A DNA stretch of 64,000 bases from an uncultured Vibrio sp. (lineage in GTDB: Bacteria > Pseudomonadota > Gammaproteobacteria > Enterobacterales > Vibrionaceae): assembly GCF_947488985.1 (NCBI RefSeq), contig NZ_CANLBV010000017.1:1-64000 (forward strand). The letters are read 5' to 3'. How positions within the stretch are numbered: position 1 is the first letter of the stretch; the number at the start of each line of letters is the position of its first letter. This document shows positions 29,407 to 38,434 of the stretch, one piece after another. The notes beneath the pieces are model-generated. The model saw only the letters and a program-made list of their open reading frames with translations. It was not told the DNA's origin and made no database searches. A program made the translations under genes and the position numbers.

Positions 29407-30246
29407 TTAGCTGTCGTCTTCAGTAAAGTTCGTTGGCAACGTCGTTTTCATTTCATTCCAAACCTGCGCGCTTGCAATGCCGTAGTTACGGATCACCAAT
29501 GGCAAGTTTTCACGCTGGCCGCTCTCACAAATAACGAACAGCTCTTTATAGAAATCCATCGCTAAACGTCTTGCTTCTGGGTTAGAGAAGTAGTAGCTAC
29601 CAATACGATCGTACAGTTTACGTACACCGTTAAAAATCAGGCCATAAATTTGGTTGCCGGAATGGAACGCTAAGCGTTGGAAAAGCATGTAATCATAGAA
29701 GTTGAACGTCTTCGCAATTAAGATCGTCTGGCGCCTTACTTCATCTTTCTCTGAGTCAACTTTTACCGCTTGTTTAATTTTATCAGCATAAGGAGATGAC
29801 TCTAAGAATTCATCCCAGCTGGGTGCTGTCAGCAGCGCTTCACAAGACTCAATCACGTTAGAGATCGTACGCTCTGAAGCTTCCTTATTCGCTTTGAATG
29901 CATAACGCATAAAGATCGGGCTGATATTAGTACGAGCAGCAAGTAGGTCTTCGACCATTTTGCTTGCGTTATCAACGTCAAGCGTCATCAGTGTATCAAG
30001 GATATGAAGGCCTGAAGTCTCCATAAACTGGTTAACTTTCGTAGGTTTACCGTGCTGGATAGTCAACCAACCATCACGAGCAAGACGCTGAAGAACTTCA
30101 CGTAATGTTGTGCGGGTTACGCCAATTAATTCAGAAAGCTCACGCTCTGCGGGTAAAATTGAGCCAGGGGGAAAACGGCCGTTCCAAATACTTTCAATAA
30201 TATACTTTTCTGCAAAGCCTGCCGGGCTCTTCGCCTTAATGACCAT
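29407..30246 (-). CDS. fadR: Fatty-acid metabolism regulator FadR
   Basis: GntR-type regulator that represses fatty-acid breakdown genes and activates fab genes until long-chain acyl-CoA binds. Residues 1-75 are the winged helix, with [17 protein letters not shown] as recognition helix and wing. The effector domain follows. At 279 residues it is about 40 longer than E. coli FadR (239); the extra segment lies about residues 135-175 (around LTAPSWDEF to [10 protein letters not shown]) and is the insertion known in Vibrio FadR, where it adds a second ligand site. It is divergent from nhaB as in E. coli. Confidence 0.95.
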   Translation of the reverse strand: MVIKAKSPAGFAEKYIIESIWNGRFPPGSILPAERELSELIGVTRTTLREVLQRLARDGWLTIQHGKPTKVNQFMETSGLHILDTLMTLDVDNASKMVEDLLAARTNISPIFMRYAFKANKEASERTISNVIESCEALLTAPSWDEFLESSPYADKIKQAVKVDSEKDEVRRQTILIAKTFNFYDYMLFQRLAFHSGNQIYGLIFNGVRKLYDRIGSYYFSNPEARRLAMDFYKELFVICESGQRENLPLVIRNYGIASAQVWNEMKTTLPTNFTEDDS

Positions 30247-30874
30247 CTACAATCCAATCTATTTACTTTATTTTAATTAACTCATCATACCACTAGTCTC
30301 ACCTAGCTGAAACACTTCAAAAACTTTACTCACACAAACCAATTGTAGAGCGAAAACTCTAAATAATTATGGCCGTTTTTATTTTACATATTGGAACTTA
30401 ACCACTAAAAACCATCAATTAATCCATTCTTGCAAGCACTATAATCCAATAAAAATCAACACTATAACTGTTAATTTCAACAAGCTAAAATTGCAACGTT
30501 TGATTCCAATAATGATATGTAAATGCATACTATTATGTTTATTTCAGTCATTTCATTGAAATATTGATTCTAGTCGGTTTTTTATCACACTTTAGTGGTA
30601 TGCTTGCGCTACTTTGATCGCGTTTCTTAACAAAAAAGATGTATTTTTAGGACTATATGAGTTTTCTTGTTGACTAAATGTTGTCTAGTAGTAAAGTTTC
30701 GTTCAAATAAGCAGTGCTTGAGTATCTAAGGAAGTGACTTAGCAAGACCACAGAACATTGCATGGAATGTTGTTTTTCTAAGTGACTGTTAGTTATAACG
30801 AAATAAGTCTATAACTCGATTCTCAATCATGTTGTATTGCTTTCTATTCATAATCAACATAAAAGAGTATTAAC
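30247..30874. other. fadR-nhaB divergent intergenic region
   Basis: About 630 AT-rich bases with no credible gene. A weak hairpin AACATT-GCATGG-AATGTT followed by GTTTTT lies at 30754-30776. I see no match to the FadR operator (CTGGTC-GACCAG type) and no clear pair of promoter hexamers. Confidence 0.5.
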
Positions 30875-32467
30875 ATGCCGATGTCTCTCGGAAACGCTTT
30901 TATCAAAAACTTCCTTGGTAAAGCTCCTGATTGGTATAAACTTGCCATCATTTCCTTTTTGATCATAAACCCGTTTGTTTTCTTCCTAGTTGACCCATTC
31001 ATCGCGGGTTGGTTATTGGTGGTTGAATTTATTTTCACCTTGGCAATGGCTCTAAAATGCTATCCTCTTCAACCCGGTGGTCTATTGGCTATTGAAGCCA
31101 TTGCGATTGGCATGACCAAACCTGAAATGGTATACCACGAACTCCAAGCAAACCTACCCGTATTACTTTTATTGGTGTTTATGGTTGCTGGTATCTACTT
31201 CATGAAACAGCTTCTGCTGTTCATTTTCACTAAGATACTCCTTGGTATCCAATCTAAAATTTTACTGTCTGTCGCTTTCTGTATCGCCGCAGCCTTCCTG
31301 TCCGCTTTCCTAGATGCTCTTACGGTCATTGCCGTGGTTATCAGCGTTGCTGTCGGCTTCTACTCTATTTACCACAAAGTAGCATCAGGCAAAGGCTCGA
31401 CATCGTCACACGACCATACTGATGATGAAGAAATATCAGAGTTAACCCGTGACGATTTAGAAGACTACCGTGCCTTCTTGCGCTCATTGCTGATGCATGC
31501 AGGCGTTGGTACAGCACTCGGTGGTGTAATGACCATGGTCGGTGAGCCACAAAACTTAGTGATTGCCAAGCAAGCAGGATGGGAGTTCGGTGAGTTTATT
31601 CTTCGTATGCTACCCGTGACTCTCCCTGTATTCATTTGCGGTATTCTAACTTGTGTATTAGTCGAAAAATTCAAGATATTTGGCTATGGTGCTAAGTTGC
31701 CGAATAGCGTTCGCCAAATCTTGGTTGAATTCGATAACAAAGAACGAGCAAACCGTACTAAACAAGATGTTGCAAAGCTTTGGGTTCAAGGGGCGATCGC
31801 CGTTTGGCTGATTGTTGGTCTTGCACTTCACGTTGCTGAAGTAGGCTTGATTGGCCTTTCAGTGATCATCTTAGCAACCGCGTTTACTGGTGTTATCGAA
31901 GAGCATTCAATGGGGAAAGCCTTTGAAGAAGCTCTACCATTCACAGCACTTCTAGCGGTCTTTTTTGCAGTTGTAGCGGTGATCATCGAACAATCCCTAT
32001 TCAAACCCGTGATCGATGCAGTACTGCACGTTGAAGATAAAGGCGCACAGCTTGCGCTATTTTACATTGCCAACGGTATCTTATCGATGGTTTCAGATAA
32101 CGTGTTTGTTGGTACGGTCTACATTAACGAAGTGAAAACTGCATTGGTTGAGGGAGTGATTACTCGTGATCAATTCGACCTTCTTGCTGTCGCTATCAAC
32201 ACAGGTACAAACCTACCTTCGGTTGCTACACCGAACGGACAAGCTGCATTCCTATTCCTATTGACGTCAGCACTTGCACCGCTAATCCGACTCTCTTACG
32301 GTCGTATGGTTTTCATGGCTTTACCATATACCATTGTCTTAGCACTTGTAGGGCTTGCCGGTATTGAATTCTTTGTTGAACCAGTGACAACATGGTTCTA
32401 TAACGCTGGTTGGGTCATTCAGTATACCGGTGAAGTTATGGCGCCAATGATGTCTAGCGGTCACTGA
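30875..32467 (+). CDS. nhaB: Na+/H+ antiporter NhaB
   Basis: Inner-membrane antiporter that expels sodium in exchange for protons. The 530 residues match the E. coli protein along the whole length, including [14 protein letters not shown] near the start, [37 protein letters not shown] (the intramembrane DALT aspartate) and [16 protein letters not shown]. Twelve or so spans are visible. It is divergent from fadR and followed by dsbB, the conserved order fadR-nhaB-dsbB. Confidence 0.95.
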   Translation: MPMSLGNAFIKNFLGKAPDWYKLAIISFLIINPFVFFLVDPFIAGWLLVVEFIFTLAMALKCYPLQPGGLLAIEAIAIGMTKPEMVYHELQANLPVLLLLVFMVAGIYFMKQLLLFIFTKILLGIQSKILLSVAFCIAAAFLSAFLDALTVIAVVISVAVGFYSIYHKVASGKGSTSSHDHTDDEEISELTRDDLEDYRAFLRSLLMHAGVGTALGGVMTMVGEPQNLVIAKQAGWEFGEFILRMLPVTLPVFICGILTCVLVEKFKIFGYGAKLPNSVRQILVEFDNKERANRTKQDVAKLWVQGAIAVWLIVGLALHVAEVGLIGLSVIILATAFTGVIEEHSMGKAFEEALPFTALLAVFFAVVAVIIEQSLFKPVIDAVLHVEDKGAQLALFYIANGILSMVSDNVFVGTVYINEVKTALVEGVITRDQFDLLAVAINTGTNLPSVATPNGQAAFLFLLTSALAPLIRLSYGRMVFMALPYTIVLALVGLAGIEFFVEPVTTWFYNAGWVIQYTGEVMAPMMSSGH

Positions 32468-32537
32468 TTCACGGCGTGTTGCATAAGTGTATCTAATTAA
32501 TAAAAAATAATAGTTGATTAGGAAACTTATCCAAGAT

Positions 32538-32570
32538 AAAAAGCTCTGAGTATTCAGGGCTTTTTTATTT
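32538..32570 (+). terminator. nhaB terminator
   Basis: AAAAGCTCTGA-GTAT-TCAGGGCTTTTTTATTTT, 70 bp after the nhaB stop, before dsbB; one G-T pair in the stem. Confidence 0.75.
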
Positions 32571-32590
32571 TCATAGACAGGATCGAATTC

Positions 32591-33115
32591 GTGAATCTTC
32601 TTATAATGCTCAAAGACTTCTCTAAGAGACGTTTATCTTGGCTTTTGTTACTAGGCTGTATTGTCTTTTTTGAGGCATGTGCGCTTTTTTTCCAGCACGT
32701 GATGATGCTCGGACCTTGCGTGATGTGTATCTATGAACGCGTTGCTATGCTCGCTATCGGTATCGCTGCCGCAATTGGTGCCATTGCACCGAATAACCCG
32801 ATTTCACGTTGGTTAGGCTTGGCTGGCTGGGGGGGTGGCGCATACAAAGGTTTAATGCTAGCTTTAGAGCACGTAGATTACCAGTTTAATCCATCTCCTT
32901 TTGCTACCTGCGACTTGTTCGTTACTTTCCCAAACTGGGCACCTTTAAACCAATGGGCTCCGTGGATGTTTGAAGCATACGGTGATTGCAGCAAGGTGGT
33001 ATGGCAATTCTTAGACCTATCTATGCCGCAATGGCTCGTTGTTATCTTTGCCGGTAATTTAGCTGCTTTTGGTTTTGTGGTCATATCTCAATTTGTAAAA
33101 TCGAAAAATAACTAA
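32591..33115 (+). CDS. dsbB: Disulfide bond formation protein DsbB
   Basis: Inner-membrane quinone reductase that re-oxidises DsbA. Four spans, the first periplasmic loop with CVMC and the second with a cysteine in FATCDLF and another in YGDCSK, which are the four catalytic cysteines; the QHVMMLGPC and CIYER segments match E. coli. The GTG at 32591 has AGGA upstream and yields 174 residues; an ATG at 32606 would give 169 and aligns with the E. coli start MLRFL, so the start is unsettled. Confidence 0.93.
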   Translation: MNLLIMLKDFSKRRLSWLLLLGCIVFFEACALFFQHVMMLGPCVMCIYERVAMLAIGIAAAIGAIAPNNPISRWLGLAGWGGGAYKGLMLALEHVDYQFNPSPFATCDLFVTFPNWAPLNQWAPWMFEAYGDCSKVVWQFLDLSMPQWLVVIFAGNLAAFGFVVISQFVKSKNN

Positions 33116-33141
33116 TAGCAAGCCGTTGAAATGAGAACAAT

Positions 33142-33170
33142 AAAAAGTCGACCGCAAGGTCGACTTTTTA
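33142..33170. terminator. Bidirectional terminator between dsbB and the SEC-C gene
   Basis: AAAAAGTCGACC-GCAA-GGTCGACTTTTT, a perfect 12-bp stem with T-tracts on both strands. Confidence 0.92.
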
Positions 33171-33192
33171 TTGATTAAACTTTGTTGCTCAA

Positions 33193-33822
33193 TCAACGCA
33201 ATTCGCTACTTTTACCACAACATTGCTTAAACTTTTTACCGCTTCCACATGGGCAAGGGTCATTACGTCCGATATCTTTAAATGGATTGACACTCTGTGA
33301 CTTGTTCCCCAACATAGCCTCATCAGCGGCGAGTGCCACCTCAGAAATCATTAAGTCAACTTGCCCTACTAAATCAGAAAGCGCAGGTGGATTGTCAAGC
33401 CCAGCAGCAATCATCTGCTGTTGAGTCTGCTCTTCATCAATCGCTAACATCAAAGTGGTCAGCAGCGCTTGCAGCATACGTAAGGTGCCATCTGCAACCG
33501 TTACTTTTTGCCAATGCTCTTCCACTGTTGGCCAAACCATCATAAAACCTTCCGCAAAGTCTGCGAACAGCTCATTAAAGTCACCATCAGCAAATACATC
33601 GGCTAATAGGTATTCACTACGTTTAATCAGATTATGCTGACGGTTGATCTGTTCAGTCACCATGCTAACAAGTGGCTTTCCAGCTTCAGGGGCTACTATC
33701 GCTAACCACACTTCCGGATCGAGTGGCTCCGTCGCTAAGTTAGATGCAAGGATTGAGCCTTCAATGAATTGGGGCGTAATGTCGGTGATTGACTCTGGGA
33801 GGTCGAGTAATTGATATGTCAT
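33193..33822 (-). CDS. YecA/UPF0149 family protein with C-terminal SEC-C zinc motif
   Basis: A 209-residue protein with an alpha-helical YecA-like domain (about 15-155) and a C-terminal SEC-C motif [19 protein letters not shown], the metal-binding tail also found at the end of SecA. Function is not established; a role in protein quality control or ribosome/SecA contact has been suggested for the family. It stands alone, convergent with dsbB and divergent from dusC. Confidence 0.85.
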   Translation of the reverse strand: MTYQLLDLPESITDITPQFIEGSILASNLATEPLDPEVWLAIVAPEAGKPLVSMVTEQINRQHNLIKRSEYLLADVFADGDFNELFADFAEGFMMVWPTVEEHWQKVTVADGTLRMLQALLTTLMLAIDEEQTQQQMIAAGLDNPPALSDLVGQVDLMISEVALAADEAMLGNKSQSVNPFKDIGRNDPCPCGSGKKFKQCCGKSSELR

Positions 33823-33898
33823 GACAGCTCTAGATATTGGGCATTTTTGATATTATAACGTCATCAACATTTAAATGTCGCCATTAACCGCCTAAACA

Positions 33899-33930
33899 CT
33901 TCAACGCTTCAACACTTCAACACTTCAACA
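33899..33930 (+). repeat. Octanucleotide tandem repeat, four units
   Basis: CTTCAACG then three exact CTTCAACA units, period 8, in the divergent gap 101 bp before dusC. Confidence 0.8.
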
Positions 33931-34030
33931 ACGCCACAATAGCTGCAGCACACTCATAGTGACAATCCGGTAAGCACACCGTACAATCACGCCTCCTAAT
34001 TTTCGGTACACTCAGTTTCGGTAGAGCAAT

Positions 34031-34987
34031 ATGCGAGTAATACTAGGCCCTATGGAGGGCGTACTAGACAACCTAATGCGTGAGATTCTTACAGAGATTA
34101 ATGATTATGACCTTTGTGTGACAGAATTCGTCCGTATTACGGATCAACTATTACCGCCGCATGTGTTTCACCGCTTGTGCCCTGAGCTCCATCAAGGATC
34201 TCAAACCATGGCTGGCGTACCTGTTCACGTTCAACTATTAGGGCAACACCCTAAATGGATGGCAGAAAACGCAATCCAAGCTGCAAATTTAGGTGCAAAA
34301 GGTATTGACCTAAACTTTGGTTGTCCGGCTAAGGCAGTCAACAAAAGTAACGGGGGTGCTTCGCTACTCAAAGAGCCAGAGTTGATTTACCAAGTGGTAA
34401 AAGCCTGCAGAGAAGCCGTGCCTGAACATATTCCTGTATCAGCGAAAATACGCTTAGGCTGGGAACACCCAGATGAGTGCTTTGAAATTGTCGATGCCAT
34501 TGAACAAGCAAAAGCCGATGAGCTGACGGTGCATGCAAGAACCAAAACCGGTGGTTACAAGGCCAGTGAAATCAAGTGGGATTACATCAATCAGATCCGT
34601 CAGAAAACCTCTCTGCCGTTGATTGCGAATGGTGAGATCTGGAACTATCAAGACGGCCAAGATTGCATCAAAGCGACGGGCATTGACTCACTAATGGTCT
34701 GCCGTGGTGCGTTCAATGTTCCAAACCTTGGTAACGTCGTTAAACACAACCACCAGCCAATGCCTTGGCAACAAGTTATTGCCCTGCTGCTGCGTTACTC
34801 TGAGTTTGAAATTGAGGGTGATAAGGGTCTGTATTATCCAAACCGTGTAAAACAGTGGTTTGTGTATCTACGTAAAGAGTACCCGGAAGCTGAAGCGTTG
34901 TTTAGAGAGATCAGAACCTATAAAAAAGCAGCGCCGATTGTCGAGCAGATCAAACTCTACCAAGAGCAATATAACCAAGCCGTTTAA
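34031..34987 (+). CDS. dusC: tRNA-dihydrouridine(16) synthase
   Basis: FMN enzyme that reduces U16 in the tRNA D-loop. The 318-residue TIM barrel starts MRVILGPMEGVLDN, has CVTEFVR, the catalytic Cys98 in NFGCPAKAVNKSNGG and the FMN contacts KIRLGW and TVHARTK. The CVTEF segment and the C-terminal helical domain point to DusC rather than DusA or DusB. No SD is obvious right before the ATG. Confidence 0.93.
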   Translation: MRVILGPMEGVLDNLMREILTEINDYDLCVTEFVRITDQLLPPHVFHRLCPELHQGSQTMAGVPVHVQLLGQHPKWMAENAIQAANLGAKGIDLNFGCPAKAVNKSNGGASLLKEPELIYQVVKACREAVPEHIPVSAKIRLGWEHPDECFEIVDAIEQAKADELTVHARTKTGGYKASEIKWDYINQIRQKTSLPLIANGEIWNYQDGQDCIKATGIDSLMVCRGAFNVPNLGNVVKHNHQPMPWQQVIALLLRYSEFEIEGDKGLYYPNRVKQWFVYLRKEYPEAEALFREIRTYKKAAPIVEQIKLYQEQYNQAV

Positions 34988-35051
34988 ACCTCCAAACGAA
35001 CCGGCGCTTCGCACCTTGCGAAGTGCCAAATTGATAATCTCATTGCAAATA

Positions 35052-36017
35052 TCACTCAACGGCTGACGCACGGTCAATCACAGACTGTGGCAGTGTTACG
35101 CCAAGTTCGCGAGCCGCGTTTACGTTCACGGAAAGATGAGAGCTGAGTGCGGTTTTGACACTCAACTTACCCGGTTTTTGCCCATTCAGTATCGCCGCGA
35201 CATAATCTGCGGTTTGTACACCGACCTCATAATAATCGAGCCCTAAGCCGGCAATCGCTCCCTGCCTGACATAAGATGTTGCTCCTGCAACCACTGGGGT
35301 TCTTTGCTGGTTCGCCGCCCCTATCAGCCCTTTCATCGCGCTTGCAACGGTATTATCGGTCAATGCATAGATAACATCTGATTTCTCAGCAACCGCTTGT
35401 GCTTTTGCTGCGACATCATCGGCGGTCAACGCCTTTTCAGTGTATAGCGTGAAGCCAAAATCTCGCGTCGCCTTTTTCAGTAACTCGACCAACGCAACAG
35501 CATTCGCTTCCGCAGGGTTATATACAACACCAATCGAGATCGCGTTTGGCATAAGCTCCCTGATGAGCAACACATGCTGGGAGACCGGGGATAGATCAGA
35601 AAGGCCAGTGACGTTTCGCCCTGGCATTTCTAGCTGTTTAACAAGCCTTGCACCTATTGGATCTGTCACCGCAGTAAACACTATCGGTATAGAGCGAGTT
35701 GCTGACACTAAGGCTTGGGAAGTTGACGTCGCAATACCCACAAGAACATGGGGATTTTCGCTGACTAGCTCTCTGGCAATTTTTGCCGCTTGAGCCGAGT
35801 TACCGTCAGCGATCTGATAGGAAAATTCTAAATTCTTACCGGGCTGATAACCTTTAGCGATTAACCCATCAAGAAGGCCTAAACGTGTCGCATTCAAGTC
35901 TGGGTGAGCGACAACCTGTGAAACCGATACCTTGGCAACATTTGCCAATACGCTGGCAGTGCATAGCAATAGAAATGCGCTCAATACAATCGTGAATACT
36001 TTTGTTATCGCCCCCAT
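35052..36017 (-). CDS. ABC transporter substrate-binding protein, orphan (PF04392-like)
   Basis: A 321-residue periplasmic binding protein of the ABC sub-bind family. The start at 36017 has GGGAG at good spacing and gives a classic signal peptide, MGAITKVFTIVLSAFLLLC to about residue 26 (ASVLA). Two Rossmann-like lobes follow with IPIVFTAVTDPIGA and VVYNPAEANAVAL. No permease or ATPase gene lies beside it, so it probably uses a transporter encoded elsewhere or has another role. Family members bind amino acids such as tryptophan or aromatic-type ligands; the ligand here is unknown. Confidence 0.85.
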   Translation of the reverse strand: MGAITKVFTIVLSAFLLLCTASVLANVAKVSVSQVVAHPDLNATRLGLLDGLIAKGYQPGKNLEFSYQIADGNSAQAAKIARELVSENPHVLVGIATSTSQALVSATRSIPIVFTAVTDPIGARLVKQLEMPGRNVTGLSDLSPVSQHVLLIRELMPNAISIGVVYNPAEANAVALVELLKKATRDFGFTLYTEKALTADDVAAKAQAVAEKSDVIYALTDNTVASAMKGLIGAANQQRTPVVAGATSYVRQGAIAGLGLDYYEVGVQTADYVAAILNGQKPGKLSVKTALSSHLSVNVNAARELGVTLPQSVIDRASAVE

Positions 36018-36351
36018 TAACACTCCCTGAGTCAGCCCTTGCTGCAAAAATCAGCTCGAAAGATCAACACGCCCTAGTTACTCGAAGAACACGCCACAAC
36101 TACTATTGATATTACTAGCAGTAACCACATGAGATCGGAAATGTTATTTAACAAAAACACAACAACCCTCAAGTTATGCGTAAAAATTAGACGTTTTTTT
36201 TAAACGGCAGATTGCCATCAAGCATAAGTCGCTATTACACATAAATAGAAAAGGACAAATGAAGAAAGAGAGGGTTAATGAAGCTGAGAACGTACTCTTC
36301 AATTAGTACACATACGTTCTCAAGATCACAGGGAGGAATACCACGCTCTTT
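36018..36351. other. Intergenic region with an inverted repeat
   Basis: No gene seen. GAGAACGTA (36286-36294) and TACGTTCTC (36313-36321) form a perfect 9-bp stem with an 18-nt loop, 30 bp past the yfbV stop. No T-tract follows on either strand, so it is not a clear terminator. Confidence 0.5.
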
Positions 36352-36804
36352 TTAGAACCAACGTTCCATAGAAGATTTATCTAGCTGGCGAAAGGCGCGA
36401 TTCAAGATGATCGCCAGCTCTTTATAGCGAGGGCGTGACTTCATTGGCTCTAACGCAAACCCCGTTTCGGTGATTTTCTCATGCAGCTCTCGATACCAAG
36501 AAACTAACGCTGGCGGAAGTTGGGTGTTTGAGCGATTACCCAACCACCACATACCTTGAAGCGGTAAGCTAATTGCAAACAACGCCATCACGACAGCTTG
36601 TGGCATCGCTTGGTAATTGCTAAAAACCATTTGCGTAAGAATGCTAATGGCGGCTATCGCAGGCATGACCTTAACACCAAAGCGTGTCGCTTTAATGATG
36701 CGCTGCTCAGGGAAAATAGCGTTTAACTCTTTTCGAACAGGCCAGAGATCCATGTACTTTTGACCTTCTTTTAAGCTGCCCGCTAAACCAACTCTATTAC
36801 TCAT
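36352..36804 (-). CDS. yfbV: UPF0208 membrane protein YfbV
   Basis: A 150-residue inner-membrane protein with two spans (about 45-85: [18 protein letters not shown] and [20 protein letters not shown]) and charged ends. The start [22 protein letters not shown] is typical of the family. E. coli YfbV has been linked to chromosome Ter-domain insulation. As in E. coli, it is divergent from ackA. Confidence 0.9.
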   Translation of the reverse strand: MSNRVGLAGSLKEGQKYMDLWPVRKELNAIFPEQRIIKATRFGVKVMPAIAAISILTQMVFSNYQAMPQAVVMALFAISLPLQGMWWLGNRSNTQLPPALVSWYRELHEKITETGFALEPMKSRPRYKELAIILNRAFRQLDKSSMERWF

Positions 36805-37143
36805 ATGAGTCTCCCATTAAAAAAAAATTGAAACCATCAACTAAAAACACAAAAAATTGACGGAAAATAATATTCTTTCAAATTTTTTTGTTATATTTGC
36901 ACAATATCGTTATTATTTGTAGACCTCAATCTCATTGTTGCCGTTATTTGCAATTTAAGCAACTTTGAGAAGACTTCTGCACGGAATGCACAAGCCTCTT
37001 TTCCAAAAATAGGCTTCACTTTTATACGGAAATTAACGTTTTTTAACCAAGGCTAGTACGCAAGCGAGTGAGCTTCGTCTATTCTTGAGAGTAATTTTCA
37101 TCCTTCACTGATTTCGATCAGAAAAATTAACAGGTAGTCATTA
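36805..37143. other. yfbV-ackA divergent promoter region
   Basis: About 340 AT-rich bases with no gene. A stem AAGCCT / AGGCTT lies near 36988-37016 and an FNR-like palindrome at 37108-37121 (listed separately). No confident promoter hexamers were identified. Confidence 0.5.
37108..37121. promoter_or_regulatory. Candidate FNR-like palindrome before ackA
   Basis: CTGATTTCGATCAG matches the TGAT-N4-ATCA core of FNR/CRP-family sites, 22 bp before the ackA ATG. FNR regulates ackA-pta in E. coli; the close position to the start would place it downstream of most promoters, hence low confidence. Confidence 0.3.
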
Positions 37144-38340
37144 ATGTCTAAGCTAGTTTTAGTTTTAAACTGCGGTAGTTCTTCTCTTAAATTTGCTGTG
37201 GTTGACGCAGAAACAGGTGCAGAACACCTATCAGGTCTTGCTGAGTGTCTTCACCTTCCTGAAGCACGCATCAAGTGGAAACTTGATGGTAAACACGAAG
37301 CTCAACTAGGCAACGGTGCAGCACACGAAGAAGCGCTAGCGTTCATGGTTGAAACTATTCTTGCTTCTAAGCCTGAGCTTAAAGCTAACCTTGGCGCTAT
37401 CGGTCACCGTATCGTACATGGTGGCGAGCAGTTCACTTCTTCTGCACTTATCACTGATGAAGTACTTAAGGGGATTCAAGACGCTGCGACTTTCGCACCT
37501 CTTCACAACCCTGCTCACATCATCGGTATCGAAGCTGCTAAGCACAACTTCCCAGAACTTCAAAACGTTGCTGTATTCGACACTGCGTTCCACCAAACTA
37601 TGCCTGAAGAGTCTTTCCTATACGCTCTACCGTACAACCTGTACAAAGAGCACGGCATCCGTCGTTACGGCATGCACGGTACTTCTCATCTATTCATCAC
37701 TCGTGAAGTTGCAGGTCTACTAAACAAGCCAGTTGAAGAAGTAAACATCATCAACTGTCACCTAGGTAACGGCGCTTCTGTATGTGCAATCAAGAACGGT
37801 CAATCTGTAGATACTTCTATGGGTCTTACTCCTCTTGAAGGTCTTGTAATGGGTACTCGTTGTGGTGACCTAGATCCTGCGATCATCTTCCACCTGCACG
37901 ATGCCCTTGGTTACTCTGTTGAACAAATCAACACTATGCTAACTAAAGAGTCTGGCCTGCAAGGTCTAACTGAAGTGACTTCTGACTGTCGTTTCGTTGA
38001 AGACAACTACGGTGAGAAAGAAGAAGCGACTCGTGCAATGGACGTATTCTGTCACCGCCTAGCTAAGTACGTTGCAGGCTACACTGCAACTCTAGAAGGT
38101 CGTCTAGACGCAATCACTTTCACTGGCGGCATCGGTGAGAACTCTGGCCCAATCCGTGAAATGGTTCTAAATCGCCTAGGCATCTTCGGCATCGAAGTAG
38201 ACGGTGAAGCAAACCTTAAAGCGCGTTTCGGCAAAGAAGGGACTATCACTACCGCTAACAGCCGTATCCCAGCAATGGTTATCTCTACTAACGAAGAGCT
38301 AGTGATTGCAGAAGATACTGCTCGCCTAACTGGCCTTTAA
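37144..38340 (+). CDS. ackA: Acetate kinase
   Basis: Converts acetyl phosphate and ADP to acetate and ATP. The 398-residue ASKHA-fold protein begins [18 protein letters not shown] (phosphate-binding Asn and Ser), with [16 protein letters not shown] (catalytic His about 179) and [10 protein letters not shown] near the end. AGGT lies 8 bp before ATG. Codon use is strongly biased to highly expressed codons. It forms a unit with pta downstream. Confidence 0.97.
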   Translation: MSKLVLVLNCGSSSLKFAVVDAETGAEHLSGLAECLHLPEARIKWKLDGKHEAQLGNGAAHEEALAFMVETILASKPELKANLGAIGHRIVHGGEQFTSSALITDEVLKGIQDAATFAPLHNPAHIIGIEAAKHNFPELQNVAVFDTAFHQTMPEESFLYALPYNLYKEHGIRRYGMHGTSHLFITREVAGLLNKPVEEVNIINCHLGNGASVCAIKNGQSVDTSMGLTPLEGLVMGTRCGDLDPAIIFHLHDALGYSVEQINTMLTKESGLQGLTEVTSDCRFVEDNYGEKEEATRAMDVFCHRLAKYVAGYTATLEGRLDAITFTGGIGENSGPIREMVLNRLGIFGIEVDGEANLKARFGKEGTITTANSRIPAMVISTNEELVIAEDTARLTGL

Positions 38341-38346
38341 TTTAAA

Positions 38347-38381
38347 AAACAGGTGAGGTTCCCCCTCACCTGTTTGCTTTT
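38347..38381 (+). terminator. ackA-pta intercistronic terminator-like hairpin
   Basis: AAACAGGTGAGG-TTCC-CCCTCACCTGTTT (12-bp stem) followed by GCTTTTAATT. It lies between ackA and pta and may lower pta transcription relative to ackA. Confidence 0.65.
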
Positions 38382-38434
38382 AATTCAGCTGCCCCCAGCT
38401 GAGACTTTCTATTATATTTCGAGGTCTTCCGACT

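Noticed and set aside
33899..33930. CRISPR-like short repeats
   Set aside because: The units are only 8 bp with no spacers; a tandem microsatellite, not a CRISPR array. No CRISPR array was seen anywhere in the window.
18784..36804. Search for a defence island, secretion system or gene cluster of unknown type
   Set aside because: All genes are recognised core or conserved families in typical gammaproteobacterial order, without integrase, transposase or unusual composition; only the group II intron is clearly mobile.
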